From positions 52,523,784 to 52,587,783 of the forward strand of contig OX326959.1 in the NCBI GenBank assembly GCA_946800325.1: a stretch of 64,000 nt of DNA, read 5' to 3'. Source of the DNA: Luzula sylvatica. Its lineage: Eukaryota > Streptophyta > Magnoliopsida > Poales > Juncaceae. Positions 34,481 through 46,483 of this stretch are shown here, piece after piece. The notes beneath the pieces are model-generated. The model worked only from the letters and a program-made list of their open reading frames with translations, searched no databases and was not told the origin of the DNA. Position numbers and translations under genes: made by a program. Position 1 is the stretch's first letter. The number at the start of each line of letters is the position of its first letter.

Positions 34481-35346
34481 TCATTGGTACGAGTTGGTAT
34501 ACTTACAGTGTCGTTAATTAGGATTTCTCATTGGTCTCTGTATCAGTTAAATACTGTATTATTTTCCTATTTACGATGACATTTATCTACTGTAAAAGGG
34601 TAAATTTCAGATTGATTTCAGATTAATTTTGGTGATTTGTATAGGTTTCACAATGTTAATCGAGGACCAACGTACGGCTGGTTTAAGTGCTTTTGTAGGA
34701 GGTTATATCATTCTATGCTTTTCAAAAAACTTCAAGAAGAAGAACCAAGTAGAATTTCTAAGAGTATAATTGACAAAGGACATTTTGTCATAAATTCTTA
34801 CATAATAAGAATTGTCCATAAGTTCGATGTCGGATGTGTTGCTATGACCCGATTAAGAATTTCATATGCTAGTCATAGAATTTCATAAAAATATAATTCT
34901 AGAATATTTTATTCACTTGCTACATCTAATCCTATGATTTTCCTTTTAAATGTCTTGTACTCGTAGTTTTTGCATATTCGTGCTATTATAGTTTTCTGAT
35001 ATTCATATATTGGTTTCCTACAACTAGTAGTTTCGTGTAGCTATGCAAAATTGCTCTAGCAAACGCGCCCTAAACCTGCTATTGGGATAGTCGTTCATGA
35101 CTGGACCACCGGACTACTTCCGGGATTATAATGCATTATTTTTTTGATATATTTATTTGTTTAATTGTATTTGGTTAATTTTATAAATATATCTTTCAAG
35201 TCAACGAAACATTAAATGATAAATTGAAAATTCCAGGAACTATACACATATACGTGCTCTCATCCTTCTTTGCACTGGTGAATCTAGACTCAATACTGCG
35301 AAAATGCAGACTAATTATCAAGCTTATTAACGATTTACATGATCTT
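34481..35346. other. unassigned spacer
   Basis: The open frame at 34637-34888 (83 codons, ends HRIS) resembles no family I know. From about 35160 the sequence becomes colinear with the flank upstream of LecRK1 (about 10060 on). Nothing else is recognisable. Confidence 0.5.
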
Positions 35347-35497
35347 TTATTTTTATTTTTATTTTTATTTTTTTTGATAATAAATGGAGAAGGCTCGTAT
35401 GTCCTCCATCCATTAATGTCAATGGGAATCGAACCCACAACCTCTCATAACACATGGATTTTTGTGCCTCACACTCAACCAACTAGGCTGTGGGCCC
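35347..35497 (-). mobile_element. tRNA-derived SINE
   Basis: The minus strand starts about GGGCCCACAGCCTAGTTGG, with A-box AGTTGGTTGAG and B-box GGTTCGATTCCC, and ends in a run of AAAAAT units (35347-35377). It is the same family as 8761-8885 but with a fuller 5' end. The equivalent place upstream of LecRK1 (about 10200-10215) lacks it. Confidence 0.8.
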
Positions 35498-36793
35498 ATT
35501 GACTATTTTTATTTTATTGAAGATATGAACTTTATTTAAACTGGTAAATTGTTTTGCTTAGAATGATGATGACATACTTGTCCGTAGTAAGGTATTTTCC
35601 TAATTAATTGTGGATTTTTCGACTCTAAAAATTATTTTCTATATAATAATATCATATCAAAGCAAAATTGTAGCTGTATGTTGACAATCTAAACCATTCA
35701 TCAGAGAAAAAACAAAAGTATCCAAATCGTTGAAGATCATTTTGGAGATAAGAACTGATTCATTTTTTGATGTTCCTTTGTTTAATCATTATAAGGACGT
35801 AGTAAGATGTTAATATATATTTATCTATTTACTTAATTCACCCTAAAATTTTAATTAAATTCTGTTAGCCCCAAACCCTCCATTCTCCATGAATTCATCC
35901 AGACTCCAGAGTATATATTAGCTACTAACTTGTCACAAAAAAGGGGGCACTTAAATATATTGTTATTGTGTGTTGGAGAAGAGAGAGAATGTTGGAGCCA
36001 ATTCATGGAGCATGATACTAGGCCTCTAATGGTGTTTGGGTTAAAGACTAGTTCGCCTCTTCGATCACGAGGTGTGTTATCATATCAAAAGTGAATTATA
36101 TTTTCTGTATCTTAGTTTCTTGAAACTAATCCTTTTCAAAATATAATTAAACGGAAAAGAGTGAATTGTTATCATATGAATTTTGGGTGAAATTTGTTTT
36201 GGAATCTAATTAAATTGAAAAGTTGCTCCCACACTGGATTTCTTGTGAATTCTATTTTGATGGAAGCCACCTATCTAGTTTGTGAGGCCTTGTCTTGTTT
36301 TCCTGTTTGAAAAGGCAAGAAGAGCACGAAACGTGTTCGTGCAGCTCATTTTTTTTCTTTTTTCTCTCTAAAATAAAACGCTTAATTACAAGGATGGTTC
36401 ACACAGTAATTTGAAAAGGCAAGAATGAAATTTTATAAATGAATTTGAAAATAGGAACGAAAAATGGAAAAAAAAATTATGGGAAGAAGAAGAAAAAGAT
36501 AAATCATGTGCACAACATTTACTCTTTCTGAATTGCAATAAGAAGAAAAATGGAATTGCAATAAGAAAAAGAACAATTTGAGTTGTATTTACTATTTTGT
36601 TCATTAGATTTTTTTATCTGAATATTCATAACACATTTACTCTTTCTTCAACTAGATCGCTCATGTGCACAACTAGTCGATTAAAGGCTTCGACTGTACT
36701 TGCAAGTCGCGATACCATTTAACCTTATATAGAAACCATAATTTGTAAAACTATTCAACTTTGAACGAAAATTTGTTTATGTGCAACTAAAGC
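35498..36793. other. LecRK2 5' flank
   Basis: AT-rich, colinear but clearly diverged from the flanks of LecRK1 and LecRK3, consistent with an older duplication. No separate gene or element is seen. Confidence 0.6.
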
Positions 36794-37695
36794 ATGCCTT
36801 GCACTCAGCATGGCCCCTTAGTCGAAGCTCGATACCTTTTATTTCTGGCATTCTTTGAAACCCTAATTACCACCTCAAACAGCATTGCAGACAAATTCAC
36901 CTTCAATGGTTTCGCTAATGCAGACATAAACCTAAATGAACTTGCCGAGATCACCACCAATGGCCTTTTAGTTCTAACAAACTATACTAAGCAATCACAA
37001 TGTCATGCATTCTATCAAAATCCTATCAATTTCAAGAACTCTTCAAGCAATGCTTCTCGATCTTTCTCCACGAGCTTTGTATTCGCTATAATTCCTCAAT
37101 ATCCTGATGTGAGCGGTCATGGCCTTGCTTTCGCAATGTATCTTTGGAAAGATATACCTAATTCAATGCCTAGTCAGCATTTAGGCGTGTTAAATAGTTC
37201 CAACAATGGTAACTCAAGCAATCATTTGGTTGCGGTTGAGCTTGATACGGTAAAAACCATTGAGTTTAAAGATATTGATGATAATCATGTTGGAATAGAT
37301 GTGAACAACTTGATATCATTGAATTCAACTACGGCGGGGTATCATAACAAAACGGGTAGTTTTATAAACCTAAAGTTAATAAGTGGTGAATTGATGCAAG
37401 TTTGGATCAATTATTATAGCAATAATATGAGGCTTGAAGTCCGTATCGCACCAATTAAAATGCCGAGACCCCCGTTTCCAATTGTGTCGAGCATACTCAA
37501 TCTTTCAGATGTTATTCTTGATGAAATGTATGTCGGTTTCACGGCATCAACAGGTGCGGGTTCTGGGTTGCATTATGTGCTAGGGTGGAGCTTTAGTCTC
37601 GACGAAAATGCTCCTGCCCTAAATATCTCAGGACTTCCATCAATTCCACAAAAGATTCCCCAAATTCCAGATAGAAAATCGCATGCGGTCCTAAT

Positions 37696-38057
37696 TGTTA
37701 GGATCGTCGCCGCAAACACACACACAAGAACAACACACACGGACACAAGTATTTTTACGTGGAAACCCCGAAGGGAAAAAACCACGGCCGCCGACACTCA
37801 AACTTATTTTACTATACTGGAGAAAGAGAGAATACAATTGTTTGTACTTTGTTGGAATGAATAAAACTCTAGCCTAGCCCTTTATTTATAGCTAAACTCC
37901 TACCCAATACAAAGAAATAATACAAGGAAATAATCATTGCCTTAATTACCATTCAATCATGGCAATATCAATATATGGAGAGTTTTCCTATTTCTTCAAG
38001 GTTTCCTTTTTCTAATTTCCTAATCTTTAGGTTTCCAAAAGTCTCCATACCATAACA
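37696..38057 (-). repeat. 3' LTR of copia X (362 bp)
   Basis: Starts TGTTAGGATCG and ends CCATAACA on the + strand, followed by a minus-strand purine stretch (about 38058-38069). A CA-rich start (acacacacaagaacaac) is shared with 42325-42676. Confidence 0.9.
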
Positions 38058-38142
38058 ATCTCCCACTTGGAGACTTTTGCACCAGTCTTCTTTCTCCCGT
38101 CCCGAGCGGGACTTCCTTGAGTCCGGCGACAGCTCCCATGGT

Positions 38143-41100
38143 TTACGTGACCAGCCCCACTGAGGCGACGCACAGCCTCAGCTTGTCGGTGGGAACTTCC
38201 TTGGTCAACATATCTGCAGCGTTCTTGGCACCTTGGATCTTCTCCAACGATAAGACCCCGTCACTCACAAGTTCCCGGATGTAGTGATACTTCAGTTGGA
38301 TGTGCTTGGTCCTCGAGTGGAACACCGGATTCTTCGCGAGACATAAGGCACTTTGGCTGTCGGTGTAAAGTGTCTTGCATCCTTGAGCTTTCCCGATCTC
38401 CTTCAGAAAAGTCAAGAGCCATACCATCTCCTTTCCGGCCTCCGAGATTGCCACATACTCAGCCTCCGTTGTCGATAGCGACACACACTTCTGCAATCTC
38501 GACATCCAACTCACCGCCGTGCCTCCCATCGTGAAGACATAACCGGAAGTGCTCTTCCGACTATCCACATCTCCTCCTAGGTTAGCATCTACAAAGCCTT
38601 GCAAACTCGTGCCACCTTTCTTGTAGCACAGTGCCATGCTTGTGGTGCCCTTCAAGTATCTCAGTAGCCACTTAATCGCCTCCCAGTGCTCGATGCCGGG
38701 GTTTGCCATGAACCGGCTCACGACTCCCACTGCATGAGAAATGTCGGGTCTCGTGCACACCATGGCGTACATTAGGCTACCCACTGCCGATGAATACGGC
38801 ACGTTCTCTATCCTCTTCTTCTCCTCCGTGGTTTTCGGTGACTGCGCCTTGGAGAGTTTGAAATGTGCGCCGAGTGGGGTACTTCTCGGCTTGGCGTCAT
38901 CTACTCGGAATCGTTCCAGCACCTTCTTAACGTACTTCTCTTGCGACACTGTGAGAGTACCCTTGCTTCGATCTCGAGTAATTCGCATCCCAAGAATTTG
39001 GCTCCCTCTCATAAATCCTTCATTTCAAATCCTCTTGACAACTCCCTCTTGAGCTTGTCGATCTCCCTCATGTTCGCACCTGCAATGAGCATATCATCAA
39101 CATACAAAAGCAATATAATGTATGTTTCTCCACTACTCTTGTAGTAGCAACAATGGTCGGTGTCACCCCTACGAAAACCACGATCACACATAAACTTGTC
39201 GAACTTCTTGTACCACTGCCTTGGAGCCTGCTTTAAACCGTACAAGCTCTTCTTAAGCCTGCACACAAGATCCTCCTTTCCCGGGATCTCGAAACCTTCA
39301 GGTTGCACCATATAGATGTCCTCCTCCAAATCGCCATGAAGGAACGCCGTCTTGACATCCATTTGCTCGAGGTGCAAATCCTCCGCTGCTACAATACTTA
39401 ACACCGTGCGAATAGTCGTCAGCTTTACCACCGGCGAGAACACCTCCGTGTAGTCGATTCCCTTCTTCTGAAGAAACCCCTTGACTACCAGCCTCACCTT
39501 GTATCTCTTGCTGCCATCTGACTCGTCCTTCACTCGGTAGACCCATTTGTTTTGCAGCGCCTTCTTGCCATCTGGCAACCGGGTCATTTCCCAAGTATTG
39601 TTCTTCCGGAGAGACTCAATCTCTTCCTTCATCGCGCGCTCCCACTTGACCGAATCACCTCCGTGTACCGCCTCTCGGTAGCCTTCTGGTTCACCCGCCT
39701 CTCGGTAGCCTTCTGGTTCACCCGCATCGCGGTAGCCTTCTGGTTCACCCGCATCGGTTAGCAGCAAATGATGGAGTGATGGTGAATAACGGTTTGTAGG
39801 CTTAATTCTCCGGCTTGATCGTCTCAAAATCGGAGTTTCTGGGCTTTCGTCTTGCGCGATTTCAGGCACGTCTTCGTCCCCATTTTCAGTCACATCCATG
39901 ATCGAAAACTCGTCTTCCTCGGGCTCGCTCAACTCGTCATTGCTCGTGATTTGATGGACACTCTCCTCCGATTTCGATTCGCCTCCGGAACCGAACCTGT
40001 TCTTGTAGAGTTCCCCTTCATTAAAGGTTGCGTCTCTTGACCGAATTATTCTTCGACCTTCCTCGATCCAAAACCGATAACCGAAGTAATTCGATCCATA
40101 ACCAATGAACACACATCTTTGGGCCTTCGCGTCTAGTTTGTCCCTCTTCTCTGCGTCGATATGGACATACGAGATGCTCCCAAAAATTCGCAAATGACCA
40201 AGAGAAATCTTCTTTCCTCTCCATTTCTCTTCAGGTAGCTCGAGGTTGAGAGATTTCATCGGAGTACGGTTGATAAGGTATACGGCCGTGCTAACCGCAT
40301 CCGCCCAGAACATCTTCGGCAATCCCGCGTGTAATCGCATCGCCCTTGCTCGTTCATTCATAGTTCGATTCATCCGTTCTGCCACCCCGTTCTGTTGAGG
40401 TTGATTTGGGACCGTCCGAATCAGCTTGATTCCTTGTTCCGCACAAAACCCTCTCAACTCTGTACCGTCGTACTCCCCTCCATTATCCGACTTCAAGCAT
40501 TTCAGCTTCAAGCCGGTCTCGGTCTCGACTTCTACCTTCCACCTTTTGAACACATTAAACACGTCAGATTTGTGTTTAATAAAATAGATCCATACCTTCC
40601 TAGTTGAATCGTCGATAAAGGTGACGTAGTATCGTGACCCCCCGATAGACTGGACCGGAGCTGGCCCCCACACGTCGGTATGCACCAGGTCTAACTTCCC
40701 CATCTTGAGTTCTCGTCCGGCCTTCGAAAAACTAACCCGTCTTAGCTTGCCGAGCACGCAGTTCTCACAGAAATCGGTTTGTACCGATTTTACCTTCGGT
40801 AACAGACCCTTGGAAATTAACACTTGCATCCCTTCGTGACTCATGTGACCGAGCCGATTGTGCCATAACATCGGATCAGTCGCTGCTCCTGAAAACGCCA
40901 AACAATCTCCTCTATTATCGGTAAGATAGAGGGTTCCCGTCTTCGTACCTCTCGCTATCACCATGGCCCCCCTTACAATCTTCCACAACCCGTTCCCGAA
41001 CACCGTCTTGTAGCCTTCGCTATCCATCTGCCCGACGGATATCAAGTTCTTCTTCAGACCAGGAATGTACCGAACTCCTCGCAAGATCCATCTAAATCCG

Positions 41101-41340
41101 TTGCTCGATTTTATCTGGACATCACCTATGCCCGATACGCTCAAAGGCTTTCCATCTGCTAGGTGGACATTTCCTAAATCTCCTGTCTTGAAATTTAAAA
41201 ACTTATCTCTCTGCGAGGTTGAGTGGAAGGATGCGCCCGAGTCCAAAACCCAGGACTCGACGGGGTTGTCGACGCATAAAACGAGAGCGTCGTCTCTGTC
41301 TTGCTCGGTGACAACATTTGCAGAACTCGATTCTGAAGGA
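38143..41340 (-). pseudogene. copia X pol (protease, integrase, reverse transcriptase, RNase H), frameshifted
   Basis: The upper frame runs from about 41340 to 39009 with protease WVLDSGASFH, integrase (WHNRLGHMS..CENCVLGK; HTDVWGP; SDNGGEYDG) and reverse transcriptase (KWVYRVKDE, FLHGDLEEDIYM, YVDDMLIAG). A small frameshift at about 39010, after GFEMKDL, moves the rest to another frame (39012-38143), with QILGMRITRDR, STTEAEYVAISEA and HSRTKHIQLKYH. A 27-bp tandem repeat near 39670-39755 encodes repeated GEPEGYR units in the linker before reverse transcriptase. The gag part is missing. Confidence 0.9.
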
Positions 41341-42322
41341 GAATATCCTCGACTCCGGGCCCGCGCAGCGGAATGAAGGCCCGGTCCGATTCTCCGATTC
41401 CCGAGATCACGCCATGACTTCGAGGGTACGATGCGAATAGAAGGATAGATCTATACCAGCGTGAAATTGATCACGCACGAAGGGTTGATCGCCGCCTTCT
41501 ATCTCCTGTCACGTTGGTGACAATCCGCGCGTCCCATACCACGCGTCTTTCACCGTTCGTTGGCCGTCTTCTCACTCCTTGGGTCGATTACAATCCAAGA
41601 GCCACAATTGTCGCTCCTCTACTTGTATCCACCGTGAGTCGCAAGATGTCGGTCGCGGATGCACCTGCCTAGACGATGCACCGGCGAACTTGCTCGATCA
41701 TTTGATTCTCTACACCGAGAAAACTCCTTTTCTCGGTTATCTCTCTTTACACCCTTTCACTCAATAGAAAGTTGTATCTCAATTATTCTGGAAAATCTCC
41801 TGAATATTCTGAATAAGATTGCATTAACTTACATTGTGATGAGAGAGAAAATATCCTATTTATACCTAATAGGATCAGGATTAGCCAAAAGGCATGTATA
41901 TCCAATATACACCCTCTCACACAGAAAACTTCATGAACCTGGTCAGTATTCTGTCATTTCGAAATTGGTAAATTTCTCAGACAGAAAATCACCCAACATG
42001 AAAGTTGTAGATAATATAATTATCTACACAACCCAGTTTGGCCCAGCCCAATTGGAGTTCGTATGAAAACGTTATGACTGTTTTACTAACTGTATGTCAT
42101 ACTGTTGCACCCTTTCGGTATTTCACATAAACGACACTAATACTTCGTTCATATGAAATATATTTCTACATGAAGGATATAGATAATCTAATTATCTATC
42201 TAACCCAATTTGAACCATTCAAATCGGATTTTCCCACTGACAGTTATGGCCACGAATGTACGACTACATTCGTTTATCCTTGTGTACACTTTTACGGTTG
42301 ATCCTGAAACTGTATTTCCTTC
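41334..42322 (-). repeat. diverged family-1 LTR inside copia X
   Basis: It reads TGAAGGAG at the left and ends near TTTCCTTC on the + strand. It is colinear with 48083-49058 but diverged, roughly 15-20% by eye. One side abuts X protease coding sequence, the other abuts the X 5' LTR. No matching target duplication is visible, so this is not a clean solo-LTR insertion. Confidence 0.85.
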
Positions 42323-42324
42323 TT

Positions 42325-42676
42325 GACGCCGATAACACACACACAAGAACAACACACACGGACACAAGTATTTTTACGTGGAAACCCCGAAGGGAAAAAA
42401 CCACGGCCGCCGGCACTCAAACTTATTTTACTATACTGGAGAAAGAGAGAATACAATTGTTTGTACTTTGTTGGAATGAATAAAACTCTAGCCTAGCCCT
42501 CTATTTATAGCTAAACTCCTACCCAATACAAGGAAATAATACAAGGAAATAATCATTGCCTTAATTACCATTCAATCATGGCAATATCAATATATGGAGA
42601 GTTTTCCTATTTCTTCAAGGTTTCCTTTTTCTAATTTCCTAATCTTCAGGTTTCCAAAAGTCTCCATACCATAACA
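42325..42676 (-). repeat. 5' LTR of copia X, lacking its inner 10 bp
   Basis: Matches 37706-38057 with few substitutions. The end next to the primer-binding site is missing, replaced by the family-1 LTR junction at about 42323. Confidence 0.88.
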
Positions 42677-42776
42677 CTAATTGTAACATTATCTCTTGTT
42701 GGAGTGATTTTAGTACTCATCGTGGTTCCTAGTTTCTTATATTACCTCAGACGAAAGAAGAAATACTTGGTTTATC

Positions 42777-42804
42777 TATTTATAGCCTAGCCCTCTATTT
42801 ATAG
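42777..42804. other. filler DNA at the LecRK2 kinase deletion
   Basis: The sequence cctagccctctatttatag at about 42786-42804 is a copy of 42494-42512 inside the copia X LTR. It lies precisely where the kinase domain is missing. Templated filler of this kind is typical of end-joining repair of a double-strand break. Confidence 0.75.
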
Positions 42805-43255
42805 TTTGCCTTTGGAGTCTTTCTTCTAGAGGTTCATCATTTTCTTAACAAAAAAACCCTAAATTATCTATATTTATAGAAGGCCCGTGGATTTCGCAAC
42901 TGAGGACATACTTGGTTTGATCGAGTCCGTCTTGGAATATTGGAAGAAATCAAGTGTCACCATGGTCGTTGATCCAAAATTGGAGGGACGGTTTGACAAG
43001 AACGAAGCGGAATTGATACTTAAACTCGGCTTGTTATGCTCACATTCTGAGCCTGCGACTAGACCGAGCATGAGACAAGTTGTGCATATCTTGGAGGGAA
43101 GTGAGGAAATGCCCAAACTCTCATCACTGAGTTTTGGAGGATTGGCCTACTATGATCAAGCCTTTGATGATTTTGTTTTTTCTTCTGATAATGAGCTTAT
43201 GTCTCAAGTGGATCTTATATCCGAAGAAACTTCATTGGCAAATCCTTTTAGTTAG

Positions 43256-43499
43256 TTTACAGTCATTTGTTTTGTCTTTTAGAAAGTAAATTATATGATT
43301 TTGTGTTGGCATCGTCTACTATCATGGTTTCTTCTATTTACTTTTATTTGTTTGTTTCAAAAAAAATTTAAAATATATATTATGAGAAATTACATATTGT
43401 GCCTATTTTTATTGTTTAATTTCCATAGAAATTTAAGTTGTTATCTTATAAACCGATAACTCAATTAATGATTTATTTGAACGGGAGGGGCGGAGCGGA
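43256..43499. other. LecRK2 3' flank
   Basis: Weakly colinear with the LecRK1 3' flank up to about 43390. The PG expected here is absent; LINE fragments follow instead. Confidence 0.5.
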
Positions 43500-43954
43500 G
43501 CGGGGTCCTAACATTGCCATTGTCGAACGTGAGAAATTGTGTGATGTTGGCGGACGACTTAACCTTATTTTTCAAAAGATTGGTCCACAAATCAATGATA
43601 ACGACAAATATTCTGGAGGAATTGGGGTAGCTAACGGGTATGATAATTAATTTCAACAAATCCTATGTGCTCCCGTTGGGGAATGAGGTTCAGGAGAGGA
43701 CAATACAAAGAGTCGCAGCAAGGTTGGAATGCGAGGCGAGGAATTACCCAATCGAGTATCTCGGTTTACCCCTTCACTACAAATTGATTCCCAAAAATGA
43801 ATATCGAAAGATAATTGAAAAATTAATCGAGCATTTCAAAAATGGCAAGGTCGGTTTTTATCTTTTGAAATCTTTTGAAGGAAGATTGATTCTATTGAAC
43901 TCGGTGATTCAAGGGAAACTAACATATATCATGTCGGCAGTCTATTTACATTGA
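43500..43954 (+). pseudogene. LINE reverse transcriptase fragment
   Basis: The segment encodes, with a frameshift near 43620-43640, NCVMLADDLTLFF (catalytic ADD block), IINFNKSYVLPLG, YLGLPLHY and GRLILLNSVIQGKLTYIMSA. These match the thumb region of the LINE at 45421-46483 but on the opposite strand. Both ends are abrupt and there is no poly(A). Confidence 0.85.
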
Positions 43955-44282
43955 CTCCCTCACAGGGGTGCACAGCGGGGACTCGACTCCCTTAAAAAGA
44001 AGACATATTTTCTTATGATCTGCTTGAATTGCCCTTCTTACCGGAACTCCAAATCCTACAAGTAACTTTCCTGTTGGAACTAGAAGTCACCCGTGCCTAG
44101 AAGTCCACTGCGCCTGCTACCGCTCGATAGAGAAAGCGGATACGTACGGTTTTCCTTCACTTGAAAGCACGAGAGCCTCCCTTCTCAGGCATTCACTATG
44201 AAGTGATTTTCCTTACCTAGCTTTGTCAACAACCAATTCTTTGCAATCGATTCGTCATCGCTTGTTTTCAAATAAGTTGTAG
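43955..44282. other. organelle-like insertion (possible NUMT)
   Basis: The composition is more GC-balanced than the flanks, and no nuclear repeat or coding frame of known type is recognised. Its style (for example ctgctaccgctcgatagag) recalls plant mitochondrial intergenic DNA. This is an impression, not a match. It sits between a LINE scrap and the target-site copy of the LINE at 44298. Confidence 0.3.
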
Positions 44283-44525
44283 TGCAGGGAATATCTTTTT
44301 TTTTTTTTAGTTTAACTCTGAGATGGGTGTGCCCCATACTCAGTTTTCATTTAAAGAAATTTATAATTTACATAATATTACATATTATTAGACCCTCAGA
44401 ACCACATTGAATTTTGACAATTTATCAAACGAACCACAGTGAATTTTTTTTTTTTTTTCAATTTTATTCACCCCTGCATCTCATATGTCTTTCTCTGCCG
44501 GCTCCATCATCCCTTGTCCAGCTCT

Positions 44526-46483
44526 TTACTCTTCCATTTCTTGATTATTGCTCTCTTGATATTCCCCTTTAAATTGCCATTCAGATAGATTTATACCCGC
44601 TTGTCTTACCACTTGATCTTCATTTCTGAAATTTCCTCTGAATAATCTCGCGCATCTTTCCTTCCAAACTTCAAAAATGAAGAACAACACGGTACCCGAT
44701 CCTTTGTATCCCTCATATTTGACGCCATGTGTATTCCTTTCATCCTTGTGTCCCATTCCGATCCATAATTGCCAGGCATTTTTAACGAAATAACATTGTT
44801 GCACAATGTGATTTAGATCCTCTGTTGCTTGTTCGCACAGTACGCATCTGGACGGTAATTGCCATCCCCGATTTCTTAAGAATTCTTGTGTCGGGACAAT
44901 TCTCTTTATCCACTTCCATGCGAATGTTTTGAGTTTTTTCGGGGTTTTCAATTTCCACACCCGACCCCACAAAATTTCGCACAAGCCACCTCTGATCATT
45001 GCGTCGTACGCCTTTTTCGTCGAGAATATGCCATCATGTGCATCTTTCCACTCGAATGTATCCTCTTGTAGGTCGTTTGTGGCCGGTAAATTTTGTATCA
45101 ACCAGATTCGCTGTTCCTCCCCTATCGGTGGTATTCCTTCATGAAACCATGCCGTGCATCTCGGATTTCGCACCAGCTGCAGCAGGGTCATTCTCTCATT
45201 TTTAACGAACGAGTATAGCTCGGAGGTACGATATTTCAATAATCCCAATCCCCAATCGGTTATCCACAGTGGTGTATCCCCCCTCCCTCCATTCCATCTT
45301 ATCCTTGTTTGAAAAAATGGGGCCGCGGATCTGGATCCCGCCATCAATGCCGATTCATCCTTGTGCATTATTGTCTCCAGTCCGTGGGTGTTTGCCTCAT
45401 AATAATTCGCTGCCATTTCCTTAAATAGATTTTTTTTCTTTCGATGCTAATTTCCATAACCACTTTTGCATCAATGCCTCATTTTGCGTTTTTATGCATT
45501 TTAAGCCGAAACCCCCTGCATTTTTTGGTAAGCACGTAATATTCCAATTTATTAGGGCTAATCCTTTTCCTTTTGTGCCTGGACCTCGCCATATAAATTT
45601 TCTTCTCATTGCTTCCAATTCATTTATCATCCATATAGGTAATTTAATGGCGGACATGACGTACGTTAGTTTTCCCATGATTACCGAGTTTAGTAAAACG
45701 CATCTCCCTTCAAAAGATAGTAGTCTCCCCTCCCATTTATTAATCGTTCCAGCCAATTTTTGTAATATTTCCCTAAGTGTATTTTTGGTATTTTTTTTTG
45801 TTGTTTAGGGGTAGACCTAGGTACCGAACCGGGTACTCTTTGACCTTGCATCCTAAAATTCGTGCCGCCGTATTATTTTCCTCTTCTCTGATCAGTCCCA
45901 ATGGAAGCAGGGAGGATTTTTCGAAGTTAATTTGCAGACCCGTGAATCGGCCCAGATTTTGCAGTATGTTTTTTGTGAGGATTGCTTCGCGGTCTCCCTC
46001 TCTCAAAAAGATAGTTAAATCGTCAGCGAACATTACACAATTTCTCATGTTTGTTAGAGGCGGGTTTACCACCCCATTTTGACCCGCCTTTGTCATTACT
46101 CTTGCAAATAAATCCATTACCAGTATAAAGAGAAACGGGGATGTTGGGTCCCCTTGTCGTAATCCTCGCTCCAATCTAACACTTCTACCCGGAATTCCAT
46201 TTAGAATTATCTTCGAGTATCCCGGCAGTATTGCATTGGAAATTATCTCGGTATCCCGTCTTTGGAATCCCCTGGCCTCCATGATTTGGGTTAGTCCCGC
46301 CCAATTTACGGTATCGAAGGCCTTGAAAATGTCTGCTTTAAGCAAACAACCATTTCGTCTTTTTTTATTGCATTGGTTGACGTATTCGACAACAAATGCA
46401 TAACTATCCATGATGTTTCTCCCTTTTACGAATGCGGATTGCGCCAAATCGACCAGTCCCGGAATTATATCGATCTCTACGAT
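44526..46483 (-). pseudogene. LINE ORF2: reverse transcriptase to zf-RVT, broken
   Basis: Three frames cover the region. 46483-45773 has SAFVKGRNI, KADIFKAFDTVNW, RQGDPTSPF and the catalytic FADD. 45756-45421 has the thumb region with GRCVLLNSVIMGKLTYVMSA and KGLALINW. 45416-44526 has the WITDWG block, the zinc knuckle CVLC..HIVQQC and VWKERCARLF. A shift in an A-run near 45775-45790 separates the first two; a stop at 45421 separates the last two. The residues before about 46483 in the first frame come from copia gag, not from the LINE. Confidence 0.88.

Larger units (their letters stand above)
37696..42676 (-). mobile_element. Ty1/copia element X, gag region replaced by a foreign LTR
   Basis: The element sits in LecRK2 with a perfect CTAAT target duplication (37691-37695 and 42677-42681). 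Its LTRs (37696-38057 and 42325-42676) differ at only a few positions. Protease to RNase H is present (38143-41340). Gag, leader, primer-binding site and the inner 10 bp of the 5' LTR are absent. In their place lies a diverged family-1 LTR (41334-42322), so X is a chimera that cannot move on its own. Confidence 0.9.
36794..43255 (+). pseudogene. L-type lectin receptor kinase, copy 2, disrupted
   Basis: The signal peptide and lectin domain (36794-37695) are still open and resemble LecRK1, though clearly more diverged from it than LecRK3 is. Copia X (37696-42676) entered at the start of the membrane span, between copies of CTAAT. After it the span and the RRKKK stop-transfer continue in frame (42682-42775), then a 28-bp filler (about 42777-42804) replaces nearly all the kinase. 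The last 27 bp of exon 2 (42805-42831) and exon 3 (about 42882-43255) remain, including [13 protein letters not shown]. Glycine loop, catalytic HRD and DFG are gone. A truncated secreted lectin could in theory be made from the first frame, which runs into the LTR and stops at 37864. Confidence 0.92.

Noticed and set aside
34637..34888. 83-codon plus-strand frame
   Set aside because: No recognisable family, no neighbour context and a length that chance allows.
35400..35497. tRNA gene on the minus strand (A and B boxes)
   Set aside because: No cloverleaf or anticodon arm fits and an A-rich tail follows; it is a tRNA-derived SINE.
41334..42322. Solo LTR with target duplication inside copia X
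   Set aside because: The flanking five bases on either side do not match, and gag and the primer site are missing, so a simple insertion does not explain it.
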